A stretch of 64,000 nucleotides of DNA from Hawksworthiomyces lignivorus (Eukaryota; Ascomycota; Sordariomycetes; Ophiostomatales; Ophiostomataceae). Below the pieces are notes generated by a model. The model saw only the letters and a program-made list of their open reading frames with translations. It did not search any database and had not been told where the DNA came from. How positions within the stretch are numbered: position 1 is the stretch's first letter; each line of letters opens with the position of its first letter. A program made the position numbers and the translations under genes. Shown one piece after another: positions 1-11,100 of the stretch. The DNA is taken from positions 62,001-126,000 of the forward strand of contig NTMA01000052.1 of the NCBI GenBank assembly GCA_002917075.1. Reading direction: 5' to 3'.

Positions 1-112
1 CAGTTCAGCCCTTCCATACCTACTGGGGTCTCCGGCCTGGCCAAGCTCCGGAAACGATGGGTCCTGCTGCGGCCTCGGAGCGCCTCCTTCGAACACGCCC
101 CAGCGTCCGTGG

Positions 113-597
113 CTATGCAAGCACGCGCTCCTGCCCAAGAACGCGAGAAACATGCCGACCAGCCCAGCCAGAAGGATGGCTGCTTAGCGCGGCTGGAAAA
201 GCGATACCGATGGACATCATGGAGCCGAATTCGAGGGTGCCGAGGAGCACTACCCAGAACGCGAGCAGGCTGCAGAGGCACCACAGGATCTGCGGGCTGC
301 AGGCGCCCATGGCCTTCCAGTTCATGTCTTTCTGGAGATGCCCCATTGCCTGGTCCATTGGAGATATGGCGATTTTGTCGACTGTTTCAGCGTGGACTTG
401 CCGGCTGGGATCTCGTTCCAGTCGTCGTAGATGCGGACGATTTCGGCACCCGATTGGATCAGAACATGTTCATCAAAGACGACTAGAGGGCAGAGGAAAT
501 ACGTTCCCGGGACGAAGAGAAAGATCAGGGCGATTGCCACCAGCATCGGCTCGGTCCAAGTCTGATCGAAGTAGCACCAGTCGTTGTTGACAACCAA
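113..597 (-). pseudogene. Decayed membrane-protein fragment
   Basis: Two overlapping minus-strand open frames read as parts of one protein. The first (597 to 322) has a hydrophobic segment (VAIALIFLFVPGTYFL) followed by a soluble acidic stretch. The second (358 to 113) has another membrane-like segment (LWCLCSLLAFWVVLLG). A one-base frame change near position 407 would join them, because the second frame already reads VHAETVDKIAISPMDQ upstream of its first Met. There is no ATG at the 5' end and nothing resembling a full-length protein. I do not recognise the family. It could instead be two exons of a poorly spliced gene cut by the window edge. Confidence 0.35.
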
Positions 598-848
598 TCA
601 GACTCGGCTGTAAGAGAAAGCGAGACAATTCAGCATTCCGGCTCTCCCGTCCACCTTAGGGGGCTGCCCATTCCTTCGGTGTTAAGCGTCATACGATTGA
701 GCTGGACTTGCTTGCTATGACGTATTGCCCAACACTTGCCTAAGGAATAAGAGCCGGGAACTTGAGGGCACCAGCAAGTCGCACTTGTTTTCGTATTCTC
801 GTTTCCCCATGGGAGCCGATCTACCATTCGACGCAGCGAATCTACACC

Positions 849-1480
849 ATGCCTCTCGCCGCTTTCCGCCGGTCGACTGACTACGACGAGCTGGGCAAGC
901 TTGCCGAGGAGCACTTCCAACACGACCTGGAAGAGGGGGACCGCGAGGCACTGAGGTCGGCTGCTTCCAAGATCTCGACGCCATCCAGTCTCGGTTCCCT
1001 CCTTGGTCTGGGCCTCGGTATCTACACGGCCTACCGGCTGCGCAAGGTGCGCCTCGACGTCTTCAATGCCTTTCGCGCGGCGGAGAAGCCCACGCGGGTC
1101 TTGTTCGCGGATGGCCGGACGGGTACGTACTTCCCGCGAAGTGAAATTTGCCGCAGCGCATAGATGGCCGCGTGGGCTATTTTGTCAAAGTAGGATGCTG
1201 ACGAGCCGCAAAAGAGCCCATACCAGACGTCACGCCGATGCTGCAGCCCACCCGGTTTGGGGATGCTGCTACGTACATCCTCTGCGGCCTTGGTGGCCTC
1301 TTTGTCGGCGGAGAGGGCGGCTTCCTGACGGGCACGTGGCGTGCGGCGAGCTCCATCCGCAGGGAGCCGGCCAGGCAGCTGAGAATCGAGAATGCCTACC
1401 GCAAGTTCAAGGCGGACTGTCTCAGAAAAGAAGCCGGCCGTCTGGATGCTGGCGCGTCTCCGTGGGACACCAGGTATTAG
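849..1480 (+). CDS. Small two-exon membrane protein, function unknown
   Basis: Exon 1 is 849-1122 and exon 2 is 1227-1480. The intron starts GTACGT and ends CCAG, and joining restores one frame (reading ...ADGRTDVTPMLQP...) of 175 aa. A short charged N-terminus is followed by a glycine-rich hydrophobic segment (SLLGLGLGIYTAYRL). After the intron comes a second one (ATYILCGLGGLFVGGEGGFL), then a basic helical tail ending LDAGASPWDTRY. Two glycine-zipper-like membrane spans with charged flanks suggest a small organellar membrane protein, but I do not recognise the family. The ATG at 849 is the first in frame that leaves a compact N-terminus. An in-frame upstream extension has no good start. Confidence 0.7.
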
Positions 1481-2876
1481 TGCTACTTTCAGCCCTGGAG
1501 GCTGGTGGGGGAGACTCCCATCCAAATGCCGAGGGGAGCGAATATCATTGGAACAGGGTCCGCCTCGTGGAGCTGGTGACTGGCTGCTGAGGCCACGATC
1601 CGGGTATGCCGTGCATTGTATATCTACTGCCTCCTCACCTGCACCTCGTGCACGCGCACAACTGAGGTGCCCGCAACCACGTCCGTGACCCTCGCCGGCC
1701 TGTTAAAGACGGCCAGCGCTCCAGCCACAGCGACAGCCAGTTCGGTGGGTACGAACCGCAAAGCCGCAGGCACGAGTGCAGGGAAAGAGTGAAGGGCAGA
1801 GAATTCCCATAGATCTATGTTTTTATATTGCATCATTAAATGTTTGATAAATTTTGTTTCCTCGTTGTCAATGTCTATATCGGCATGAAAGAGGGCCTAA
1901 AATGATAACCGCCTTTGCCAGGGCGTCTGGGCAGGAAGAGTGTTTAAGCACCCGCTAGCACGAATGTGTCCCAGGATGCCGGTGTACAGAACATCGTTGT
2001 GCATCTCTCGGGTGCTCTGAACCCAATTCTCAAGGCAGCATATTCTGTGCCTTGCATCACATAAATTTTTGTTCGTATCCGGAGTGCTGTAATTTTGTTA
2101 TCGAAGCCGATACGCCGTGCACGGAACATACGGTATGCAGAAAATTCTCTTCTCAACAGTCCCACATTGGTCCCCATAGCTATACTGGTTGGTTAGCTAT
2201 TGAATATAAAAGTTTGGTGTTGAATTTGATTCAATTATAGGGCCTTACAGGTCTTGTATGCCCCACAAGGCCCTAGTCCTTTAGTGCTTACTCTGCTGTG
2301 ACCTGTTGCTCTACAGTGCGGTGAGGTGCTGTAGCTCAACAATTATTTTAATAAAATGTTTTATAATTCGTATAAATAACTATTTTCAATTAACTACCAC
2401 TCATAAAAAACGACGAAAAACAAACTACCGACTCACGTTTTCTATAACTTAAGGTCATGTTTATAAACCTTTTCGGTCTTTTTCTTCAGTTTTTTCCAAA
2501 CAAAATGAAGGTCAATTGTCGGTCGGTTTGAAAGTCCATTCTCCATTACACGAGAAATGACGCCCTTTAGGTCTTTGGCTCTTTTACGAGATATCGTAAA
2601 AGAACTCATAATACATAAAGTATTTTTCAAACGAAAAAGTAAACAGAACTGAATGAATTAAGAGACAATGAAGAATACAGAGTTCAAGAGAGAAATCAAA
2701 TAAAAAGTACGGAGAGACATGGTATTAATAGAAATGTGTGGAAGAAGCGTCTGCTGGTCGAGCACGTCTACCCCCCTCCCTTCTTTTAAAGAACTCTTTG
2801 GTCTCCTTTCAAGTTCCTTACTCACAAAGTGGCGCAGGCAGCGCAGACAGTGCAGGCAATACCTGTGCAGAGGTGC
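1481..2876. other. AT-rich gene-free gap
   Basis: This 1.4-kb stretch becomes strongly AT-rich after about 2,330. Only short, biased open frames occur on either strand and none has recognisable domain content. It probably holds the 3' ends of the flanking gene and of the HET remnant. Confidence 0.6.
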
Positions 2877-3640
2877 TTAGCGCCAGTGCCAGACTGTGCA
2901 GCGCCGGTGCTTCGTTCCCAAAGAGGAAGTTTTTTGAGGATTTTCGTGTAGCATAACACCAAGCAGGCCGCATTTGTCTTCGCCGCAGAGTAGAACAGCG
3001 TCCGAAGCCAGTACGAGCTCTTGAAACGTCCAAGCCCGTCTGAAATACTCGTGGTCGGAAAGCATTTCCTCTATGCTGTCTGTCATGTCCACATCTGGGC
3101 CGAACTGCTCGCACAAGCGGTGGTAGGTCGGATGTGACAGCCACGATATGTCATGCGTGTCGCGGTAGCCCTGCAAGTCCCTGCCCAGCTGCCGCAGGAG
3201 CTGCAGCGACGCGGCGCTCGTCCCGCTTGCCTTTCCCAGCCAGGCGAGCACCAGCTCGGCGCTCTGATACAAGTCGCCCATCAGCGTGACCTGCGACGCG
3301 CGCTCAGACAGGTCTGCTTGGTTAATGCACAGCGCATCAACCCAGAGCATCTGGTCGCTGTATCCCTGCTTTGCGACGCAGATGAGCGCGGACACCAGGT
3401 TTGCCGTGGCACGCAATATGCAGCCAGACACGAGAATTGCCCTCATAGATTTCGCGTCGCCCCATGTGTAGGAGAGGGCATTGAAAGTCGGCTTGTCGTC
3501 CAAGGAGCAAGTCGATAGCGTAGCGTGGATAGGCTATGGGGAGCCGGGAAAGGGGCGAAGGTGAGAAGGCGTATTTGTCTCTTGGACGGCTCCAGTGGAG
3601 AATATTGAAGCGCAGGACCCACGCTGCTGTTTGTCTCCAT
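2877..3640 (-). pseudogene. Truncated, frameshifted HET-domain protein
   Basis: The N-terminus (ATG at 3640) reads YSPLEPSKRQIRLLTFAP, the usual opening of HET-domain proteins. The frame then changes near 3540-3560: the following frame reads ATLSTCSLDDKPTFNALSYT, with a stop just upstream of it, so a one-base indel is implied. The classic HET blocks follow: NALSYTWGD, LWVDALCINQ with the ER..QV..M stretch, and YFRRAWTFQE. Reading ends at 2877 about 40 residues after the third block, whereas HET proteins normally run several hundred residues further. It is therefore both frameshifted and 3' truncated. HET proteins trigger heterokaryon incompatibility and cell death. This copy is very unlikely to act. 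Confidence 0.85.
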
Positions 3641-4160
3641 GACGAGGCGTGCTATCTCAACTAGTGTCGGTGAGAGATATCCTGTCCCTGTCAGTTTAGG
3701 TTCCGCCGACTGTCAATGTCTGTTCTTGAGCCTCTCATTGCATAGCCAATTTTGTCCCAGCTGGGCAGCATCTTGTCAAAACGCCCGAAAAGAGTGGTCG
3801 CACACTGCGGCTGAGTACCTATGGCAATCGGAAGAGCCATGCATCCAAGCACACCTCGAAACGGTAAAGTGCGTAGAGAGGGGCTGGTCAAATTCATGAT
3901 CTTCAGCCAATCGGTACGTGTAGCGTTCATGATGGCGAGTTATTAAGCATGTGTTATTTTTATCGCAGATGTAATGCGTGGTTATAAAACTGCAGTTTCG
4001 CATCATCGCCATGAGCTTTTCCAGAGACCCCTCCGCCTCACAGCTACATCATGAATTTACAATATCTTCAACTTAGATATTATAGACCCGACAGAGCCAA
4101 TATTCCTCATCCAAACATCTACACACATATCCGTGTTTTGTTGAATCATGAGACTAAGAC
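3641..4160. other. Intergenic region between HET remnant and MFS gene
   Basis: About 520 bases lie between the 5' end of the HET remnant and the 3' end of the MFS gene. Short overlapping open frames on both strands carry no recognisable motif. I see no gene. Confidence 0.5.
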
Positions 4161-5915
4161 TCAGTCTTTCTTTGCCTTGACACTCTTCCACTCTGTACCC
4201 AAGCTGCCAACTAGGGTCAAGCACGCCAAGCCCACAGCCAGATACCAGGTTTGGCCCAGAGTCTTATCCAGGGCCAGCAGGACGCCTTGGATTTCGTCCG
4301 GCTTCACCATGTTGACCACGTCCGTAAAGCCGCTGGTCTCGAGGAGGGTCTCGTTCACGGACGGCGCGTAGGCGTGCATGTTGCTCTTGATCTGGTTCGA
4401 GAAGATGCTCTCGGCCGCGCCCAGGGAGATGGCGGAGCCGAACGACTGCGCAAACGCAATAATCGCCAGCCCGATGCTCGCGTCGGCGGCGGGCAGGCAG
4501 GTCTGCACGGCCGTCTGGGGGCCCTGGAAGCCGATGCCGCCGGCGAAGCCAAAGAAGCCCGAGTACAGCAGGACGCGCACCAGGGTGGTGTCCTTTGTCA
4601 GAGTCGTCATGAGGCCCGTGAACACGGGCAGCAGCACCGACGTGGCCAGCATAAAGGGCGTGTAGTAGCCGAACATGGAGACGGCGCTGCCCTGGACCAG
4701 CGTGGCCAGGATGGAGCCGCCGGCCATGGGAAACAAGAGGTAACCGCTCTCGGTGGCGGAGACGCGCCGGATGGCCTGGTAGTACGTAGGCAGGTAGTAC
4801 TGCACGACGTTGAGGGCGGAGCTGCAGCACACAGAGAAGAGGAAGCCGAACCAGACGGAGCGCTTGGCGACGATGCGCAGCGGCAGGGTGGCCTTGTCGC
4901 CGCGGCGGGCCTGGTGCAGCACGAAGACGACCAGCAGCGCCGCAAACGTCACCATCAGGCCGATGATGGTCGGCGAGTGCCACGGGTAGCGGGTGCCGGC
5001 CCAGCCCAGCGCCATGAACAAGCACACGAGGGACGGCACCAGGATGACGTTGCCCACGAGGTCCAGGTGCGCCAGGCGCTCGCGCCAGGGCAGCTGCTCG
5101 GCCGGCCGGCTGTCGGGCAGGCAGAAGAACAGGCCGAGGAGCACGAGGCCCGCCAGCGGTAGGCTGATCCAGAAGCACCAGCGCCAGCCGGGCCCGTCGA
5201 CGATGGCGCCGCCGATGATGGGCGCGACGATGCTGGCGATGTCCTCGATGGGGCCCAGGACTGCGGCGACCAGCGGACGCCTGCGCAGAGGCATGGTCTG
5301 GACTAACAGGGCGAGGCAGCCGGTGATGAGAAAGCCTGACGCGATGCCGGTCACGGCGCGGCCCGCAATGAAGCCGATGCTGGTGGGCGACGCGCCGCAC
5401 ACGACGGAGCCGAGGGCAAACAGCACGACGCTCCCCATGAAGACGCGCTTGAGCGGGTAGACGCGGTACATCTTGCCGGCGACGAACTGGAAGCTGCAGA
5501 AACAGAGGCGGAAGCTCGTGGTGTACCAGCCAACGTCGGCGGTCGTCTGGAACTCGTCGGTGAGCGCCGGCAGGATGACCGAGACGACAGAGGTGTCGAG
5601 GCCCAGCATAGCGAGGAGCAGGGCCGCCGAGAGCAAGATCAGGTAGAAATTCAGGCCTGTCGGGTAGGCCAACTCATCTTCAGCGACCACAGCTGCCTCC
5701 GCCGGCGAGACCTCTGATACGTCGATGGGAGAAGAAGGGTGCGCGGAGACGGCGTTGTTATTGGGGTTTTCTGTATGACTTGAATTGATAGCCAGGTCGT
5801 TGTCGACCGGAGTGATCGTGTCGCTTGGTGACTTCAGTTCGGAGGCGGCCGTCGGAGTGGGAAAAGCTGCTGCCGATGCCTCAGATAGCGGCATGAGTTC
5901 GACAGCCTGAGACAT
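4161..5915 (-). CDS. MFS drug:H+ antiporter, DHA2 (14-TM) type
   Basis: A single exon of 584 aa starts at the ATG at 5915. The first 90 residues are hydrophilic, followed by about 14 hydrophobic segments. Segment 1 carries LDTSVVSVILPALTDEF, the LDxTIVxxALP signature of the DHA2 family. Between segments 2 and 3 is GKMYRVYPLKRVF, a loose version of the G-x-L-a-D-r-x-G-r-k-x motif. GPIEDIASIVAPIIGGAIVD matches antiporter motif C (gPxiGP). Such plasma-membrane proteins export toxins, drugs or secondary metabolites in exchange for protons. The coding region is GC-rich compared with its AT-rich flanks. No biosynthetic gene adjoins it, so the substrate cannot be inferred. Confidence 0.93.
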   Translation of the reverse strand: MSQAVELMPLSEASAAAFPTPTAASELKSPSDTITPVDNDLAINSSHTENPNNNAVSAHPSSPIDVSEVSPAEAAVVAEDELAYPTGLNFYLILLSAALLLAMLGLDTSVVSVILPALTDEFQTTADVGWYTTSFRLCFCSFQFVAGKMYRVYPLKRVFMGSVVLFALGSVVCGASPTSIGFIAGRAVTGIASGFLITGCLALLVQTMPLRRRPLVAAVLGPIEDIASIVAPIIGGAIVDGPGWRWCFWISLPLAGLVLLGLFFCLPDSRPAEQLPWRERLAHLDLVGNVILVPSLVCLFMALGWAGTRYPWHSPTIIGLMVTFAALLVVFVLHQARRGDKATLPLRIVAKRSVWFGFLFSVCCSSALNVVQYYLPTYYQAIRRVSATESGYLLFPMAGGSILATLVQGSAVSMFGYYTPFMLATSVLLPVFTGLMTTLTKDTTLVRVLLYSGFFGFAGGIGFQGPQTAVQTCLPAADASIGLAIIAFAQSFGSAISLGAAESIFSNQIKSNMHAYAPSVNETLLETSGFTDVVNMVKPDEIQGVLLALDKTLGQTWYLAVGLACLTLVGSLGTEWKSVKAKKD

Positions 5916-7198
5916 CTTAGCTGATGGCTAGAATTTGGCAAGGTTGACAAATACAACGCGACGACGCTTTCTATACAACAACATATACGCGGCGTTACAG
6001 ATGACGTGGTGGAAGTTGAGAATTTCGTTCTGTTCGGCGTCAATTGGAGACTGCTTACTTAGTAGGTCACTAGGGAGGGGTTTGCATATTCTTGAAACGG
6101 CAATGCTCCGCGGCTTAAATGTGGGAGGTTGTTAGTAAAATTGTGGTATGGCAGAGGAGGATTGTGTTTGAGGTAAAGTAAATAATGGACTAAATTGCAA
6201 TGAGCATGATAGCATCGTAGGAACTTCTTAGACAAAGCTTTTAAGTACTGAGGCTCTTGACTATTTATCCGGATGTGCCCGCTATCGTGTTGGATTATGA
6301 CATTAATTTAACTATTTTGAGCGTCATCTTATTTTCAGAAATATAAGATAAGATGCATTATTCCCGTAGCGTGTTTGAGAATATGTATAAGTACGCTTTG
6401 ACCCTTGTAGAACCGCGTGCCTTTTCGCTCTTATCTTAAAAGAGTTAAACAATCTGCTGTCAAAATGCTGCCACTAGGCCACTGTACTAGTACGATAAGG
6501 AGTGAACCCTTTGAATGCAGAAGCAACAACTAAAAAGCTTTCCCCTCTATTATTCTGTACTAAGGCAGGAGATGTCAACAACTCCCTTAGGCCTTCCTAT
6601 GGCACTCGCCTAGCCAGGCTGCCCATATCTTCCCATGCTATTAAAAATAGAGTGTTTTCTGTCTGAACCAAGATGTGCTAGAGGCGCTGGCTTTCCCTAT
6701 GCTGAAACACGAGTGAAAAGAACCCAAATACGGAGCACTTGAGAAAGAATAACTAACGTAATGCACTGCTATAGAGGAAGATGAAAAAAATTACAGCTTC
6801 TACTACGAAGTTCAGGTACTTCAAAGGGACAAGGCCCCCAAAAAAGGCTCCCTCCCCCGCGCGCCATCGACATGCAGCAGCAAGAAGAGTGCTTTCCCAC
6901 TTCAATCTGTGATGGTAGGCTGTTGTGAAGGATTTGTCAGGCTGCAGCGAAGTCAACGTAGATTGGGCAAATAACAAAAGTTTCATGCAGCTTTCAATGG
7001 ACCTTGTATCTGTCCGCTTGCTTCTGTTCGAGAGAAGCTGATATGGATTTTGGCCTCGTCTGCCTTTAACCCAAACTAAGCTGAGCTTTTCTTCTCTCTT
7101 TATACTTGTTTTTCTTTGCCTCTCTTTCTCATCTATGTATATTGTATTGGTATACTGCTCTGTCGAGGTTTTTGACTAGAAAGCACACACAACCATCC
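5916..7198. other. AT-rich intergenic region, divergent promoters
   Basis: This 1.28-kb region separates the divergently transcribed MFS gene and M3 peptidase gene and must hold both promoters. A pyrimidine-rich stretch (about 7,085-7,135) precedes the peptidase start, as is common upstream of fungal genes. No other coding signal was found. Confidence 0.55.
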
Positions 7199-9546
7199 AT
7201 GGCGCAGAAACCCCCGCAGCCACTTCCTCGCATGCTCTGTGCGGAGGAGATCATGCCCACCGTGCTTCAACATATTGAGGATCATCGTGGTCTCATCAAA
7301 AACATCGTTGAATCCATCAATATTTCCACTGCCCGCTTTGAAAACGTTATTATGCCACTCGCGGAAATTGAAAATGCTCGATCTGGCGAGCAAGCAATCA
7401 TTGACGCATTGAAATATTGCTCCCCAAGTCGGGATTGCCAACATGCAGTTGAGGCGGCCCAAAAAGTATGGCAAGAATATATATCAACTCGAAGAAGAGA
7501 CGTGTATATCCTGGTTAGAGCGGCCAAGGACAGGAACGAAGATCTCGACAATGAATCCCAGAGGCTGCTGGACCGTATTCTCTTGGAATTTGAAGAGTAT
7601 GGGTTTGGCCGACTTGATGACGCAAGTATCCAAAGCAGACAGAAAAGAGTGAACAAAATCGAAGAGCTTGGCACTGCATTTAACCGTAACTTGAGGGAGT
7701 ATAACGGTGGCGAATACTTCACATCTGAAGAAGTCGATGGCCTGCCACCAAAAGACCAAGAACCTATCGGTGCCGACGGAAAAGCATTCTACAGTAATGA
7801 AAGCAAGTACATGACGATCTTGAGACATGCTCATAATCCGGAGACACGGAGGCGGATGTTTGTATCACATTATCAAGCTTACCCAGAGAACTGCCCCATC
7901 TTCCGGGAGATAATTCTTCTCCGCGACGAAAATGCCCGGGAACTCGGATTCACGAGCCATGCCGCCACAAGACTTCCATACAGGGCTGCTGAGTCGACGG
8001 AGTGGGTAAATAAACTGATGAACGATGTTGCCAATGCTCTCCTTCCTTTTGGAAGAGCCCAATACAATAATGTGCAAGACATGAGGCTCCGACATCTTCA
8101 AGACAATCCGCAGACAATGTCCAAGGACAGCACAGCGCCGATGCCATCATGGGACTATCTTTACTATAGCGGCCTGCTCGCCAAGGAGGTTCAAGTTGGT
8201 AATTACTCCTTAGTCATTGCCGAGTACTTTCCTCTTCACAATACATTTTGCGCGATGCTAGATCTCTTCGCCGATCGTCTTCAATTCCGCGTAGAGCCCA
8301 TCTCCAAAGCAGACTTGGCAGCCTTTGTTTGGCACGAGAGCGTCCAAGGATGGGTTGTATGGGACGAGCGCCCGGAAAACAAGGGTGACTTTATGGGCTA
8401 TTTATTTGCTGATCTTCTAAGCCGACCGAACAAATACAAGGGAGCCCAGAGTGTCAATCTTCAGCCTGTGAGTCAAAATTGCAAACTTGATTTCGGAGCT
8501 GAAGACATACTAATTTCAGCATCTTGGTCCAAAAGGGATATCTAAAACCAGATGGCACGAAAGTGTATCCTGCCAACACAGTCATGTGTAATCTGCACCT
8601 ATCACCATCAACTGGCTATTTACTAAACCATTACAATGTGATCACTCTATTCCATGGTAAGCTTTAATACTGAAATACTCTTCATGAATTTGCACAATGA
8701 GTCTAATCACACCACAGAGCTTGGACATAGTATACATGACCTAGTGGCAAGAACAAAGTATGCAAGATTCCATGGTTATAACGCAGCCGCGGAACTTTGT
8801 GAAGGAGTTGCTATGATGCTGGAACATTTTTGCTGGCTTCCAGATGTGCTGAGATCGATAAGCCGCCACTACACAACAGTCGACCCAGCTTATATGGATA
8901 AGTGGTTGAAAGATCACCCGGGGAGCGATGTTCCTCCAGAAAAAATTCCAGATAAGCTCATAGAGCATTGCATTCACAATCGTGCGAAAGGGTGGATTTA
9001 TAAGACTCTTGGCAACCTGTAAGCTCTTTGCTCAACACTATTCAGTTATTCTTTTAAAAGACATCTTATTGATCCGAGAAAATAGCATAACGGTAATGTT
9101 TGACTTAGGAGTACATGACCCTGCTAGCCATGAGGCTTTGCTTCGCCTCGATGAAGCAAAGCTGCACAGGGACCTTTTCGAAAAGTTCAAATTCCGGCGT
9201 CTTCCGGATCAAAGCTGGGGTCATGTCGACCACGGAGTCTTGGTTTCAGACTATGATGGTGGTTATTACTCTTACATTTGGTAAGCAGCAACGGTATTGT
9301 ACAGTTAGGATAGTAGATAGTTCCTTGGCCCTTGCTGATAGTCTGTATAGTGCAGAGATTTTTGCCGCCGATTTATTCCAGGTCACGTTTGCCGAGAACC
9401 CGGGCTCTCACGCCGCCTGGCAAAACTTCAGACAGGGCATTTTAGAGTATGGGGGAAGTAGGAGTGAGCTAGAAATAATAGAACAGTTCTTGGGTGGCCG
9501 TCAAATGAATCCTGGCGCCTTTTTTTCTATGCTAGGTGTAAAGTAG
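7199..9546 (+). CDS. M3 family zinc metallopeptidase (thimet oligopeptidase/saccharolysin-like)
   Basis: Five exons are inferred: 7199-8467, 8536-8656, 8718-9018, 9086-9280 and 9351-9546. They join to 693 aa, the usual size of thimet oligopeptidase and saccharolysin. The zinc-binding motif is formed across the exon 2/3 junction and reads FHELGHSIHDLVARTKYARFHG, with H463, E464 and H467. E492 lies 29 residues after H463, the spacing of the third ligand in the family. The C-terminal substrate loop reads DHGVLVSDYDGGYYSYI. The family cleaves short cytosolic or mitochondrial peptides. Two oddities are seen: the usual VEAPSQMLE around the third ligand is CEGVAMMLE here, and the expected YxYxW near the last junction ends in Cys. 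It may be a diverged paralogue. Confidence 0.88.
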
Positions 9547-10074
9547 CATATTGCACAAGACCACGAGGAATAAGTTTATGATGCAAGTAAAGTTTTATTT
9601 AGTTTGGTAGATGACTTCGTTGTAATGCTTGGCAATGTATTGAAACTGTCGTTAAATCTGATTATGCTAGGATATGCGCTATAAGCAGATGCTTTAGAAG
9701 TAAACGTCTGAGAAATGAGAGAATGAGATCAATATGCTGCTACGCAGAATCATCATTGCGACAGGTACATGGTACATAGCCAAAAGACCAAAGCTCGAAG
9801 TGGTAGTGTCAGCTGCAAACATACATAGCCGGGTCTCAGCTTCGGAAAATCGACCTGAAACAATGCCAAAAAAAAAAAAAAAAAAAAAAAAAATTCATGA
9901 TAACCACATTCTGAACTAACACTTTTATCAAAACCAGACCAGTCAAAAATAACAAGACGCAATCGATGAGGCTGGCAGCTCTATCAAAATGACTTTCGAA
10001 AAGTGGATTTCTTCTTAATCTCCTAAGGGTCGGCCTACGGGGTCTCTGGCACTTGATTTGACCATCTCGTAAAA
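9547..10074. other. Intergenic region with a poly-A tract
   Basis: This 528-base gap lies between two co-directional genes. It holds the peptidase 3' end, the promoter of the phosphoesterase and a long A homopolymer. No coding potential is seen. Confidence 0.5.
9868..9893 (+). repeat. A homopolymer, 26 bases
   Basis: An uninterrupted run of 26 A is flanked by unique sequence. No open frame or retroelement remnant lies immediately upstream that would mark it as a LINE or processed-copy tail. Confidence 0.9.
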
Positions 10075-11100
10075 ATGGTTCCCAAATCCCTCATCAGTCG
10101 GCCTATGATCAGCCCGCCGACTAAGAGGCATCTAGAACAGCGTCTCGCTCAGCAGTTGTATGAGAAGGTGCAAGGATGGCGGCGCGATGCTGATGAAGCG
10201 TCTTCGTTACTACCGTCGGCCGCCGTTGCCCTCCAACCCATCACGGTCGTCTGCCTCTCTGATACACACGGCACGCAACCCAGCACAGTGCCCGACGGTG
10301 ACATACTCGTGCACGCGGGAGACCTCTCGGAGTACGGCACGTTTCCCGAGCTAGTGGCTCAGCTGGCCTGGTTGCGCGCGCTGCCGCACGCGCACAAGAT
10401 TGTCGTTGCGGGCAACCATGATCTTCTGCTCGACAAGGCCTTTGTCGAGGCGCATCCCGACCGCGAGCTGGACAGCCATCGCGGCCACCCCGGCGCCGGC
10501 AATCTCGACTGGGGCAACATCCACTACCTGGAGCATAGCGCCGTCGACGTGGTCGTGCGCGGCCGGCGCGTGCGCCTCTTTGGCAGCCCGTGGACGCCGC
10601 GATTCGGCAGCTGGGCGTTTCAGTACGACGTCGGGAAAAAAGGCCAGCAGAGCCGCGAGAGACACGGCGACAGCCAGACAGACAAATGGGCAGGCGCCAT
10701 CCCAGATGATACGGATGTGATGATCTCGCACGGTCCGCCGGCGGGCCACTGCGACGACGGTGGAAAAGGCTGCACGATGCTGCTGCGTGAGATCTGGCGA
10801 TCGCGGCCCGGGCTGGTCGTCTGCGGCCACATCCACGCCGGTCGGGGCTCCGAACAGCTGCTGTATGATGCTGCGCAAAGCAACTACGAGAACGCCGTTC
10901 TTGACGGCCGGAAGAGATGGGCTCGATGGATGAGCCTCGGGCTTCTGGTGGTTTGTGTGGTTTGGCTCAAAATACAACAGGCACTTGGAAAGAGGGCAGT
11001 AACGGGAACACGACAAGGGACGACACAGCTCGTAAATGCAGCCGTTGTCTCTGGAAAATACAGTAGGGATTCTCACAACCCTATCATCGTTAATATCTAA
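10075..11100 (+). CDS. Calcineurin-like metallophosphoesterase (MPPED/UPF0046 type)
   Basis: A single exon of 341 aa starts at ATG 10075. All metallophosphoesterase blocks are present in order: CLSDTHG (D63, H65), HAGDLSEYG, VVAGNHDLLLD, ISHGPPAGHCD and VCGHIHAGRG. These supply the ligands of a di-metal centre that hydrolyses phosphoesters. The compact size and the LGWL-like spacing fit the MPPED1/2-like group rather than protein phosphatases. About 75 residues after the last metal motif there is a hydrophobic stretch (SLGLLVVCVVWLKI), so the C-terminus may anchor the enzyme in a membrane. The natural substrate of fungal members is not established. Confidence 0.9.
   Translation: MVPKSLISRPMISPPTKRHLEQRLAQQLYEKVQGWRRDADEASSLLPSAAVALQPITVVCLSDTHGTQPSTVPDGDILVHAGDLSEYGTFPELVAQLAWLRALPHAHKIVVAGNHDLLLDKAFVEAHPDRELDSHRGHPGAGNLDWGNIHYLEHSAVDVVVRGRRVRLFGSPWTPRFGSWAFQYDVGKKGQQSRERHGDSQTDKWAGAIPDDTDVMISHGPPAGHCDDGGKGCTMLLREIWRSRPGLVVCGHIHAGRGSEQLLYDAAQSNYENAVLDGRKRWARWMSLGLLVVCVVWLKIQQALGKRAVTGTRQGTTQLVNAAVVSGKYSRDSHNPIIVNI

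Noticed and set aside
2052..2240. Cys-rich short frame resembling a zinc finger
   Set aside because: Only 62 codons in AT-rich DNA, with no start context or conserved spacing.
4251..5162. Plus-strand open frame of 303 codons
   Set aside because: Antisense to the DHA2 transporter; composition (Gly/Gln/Arg/His) is that of a shadow frame.
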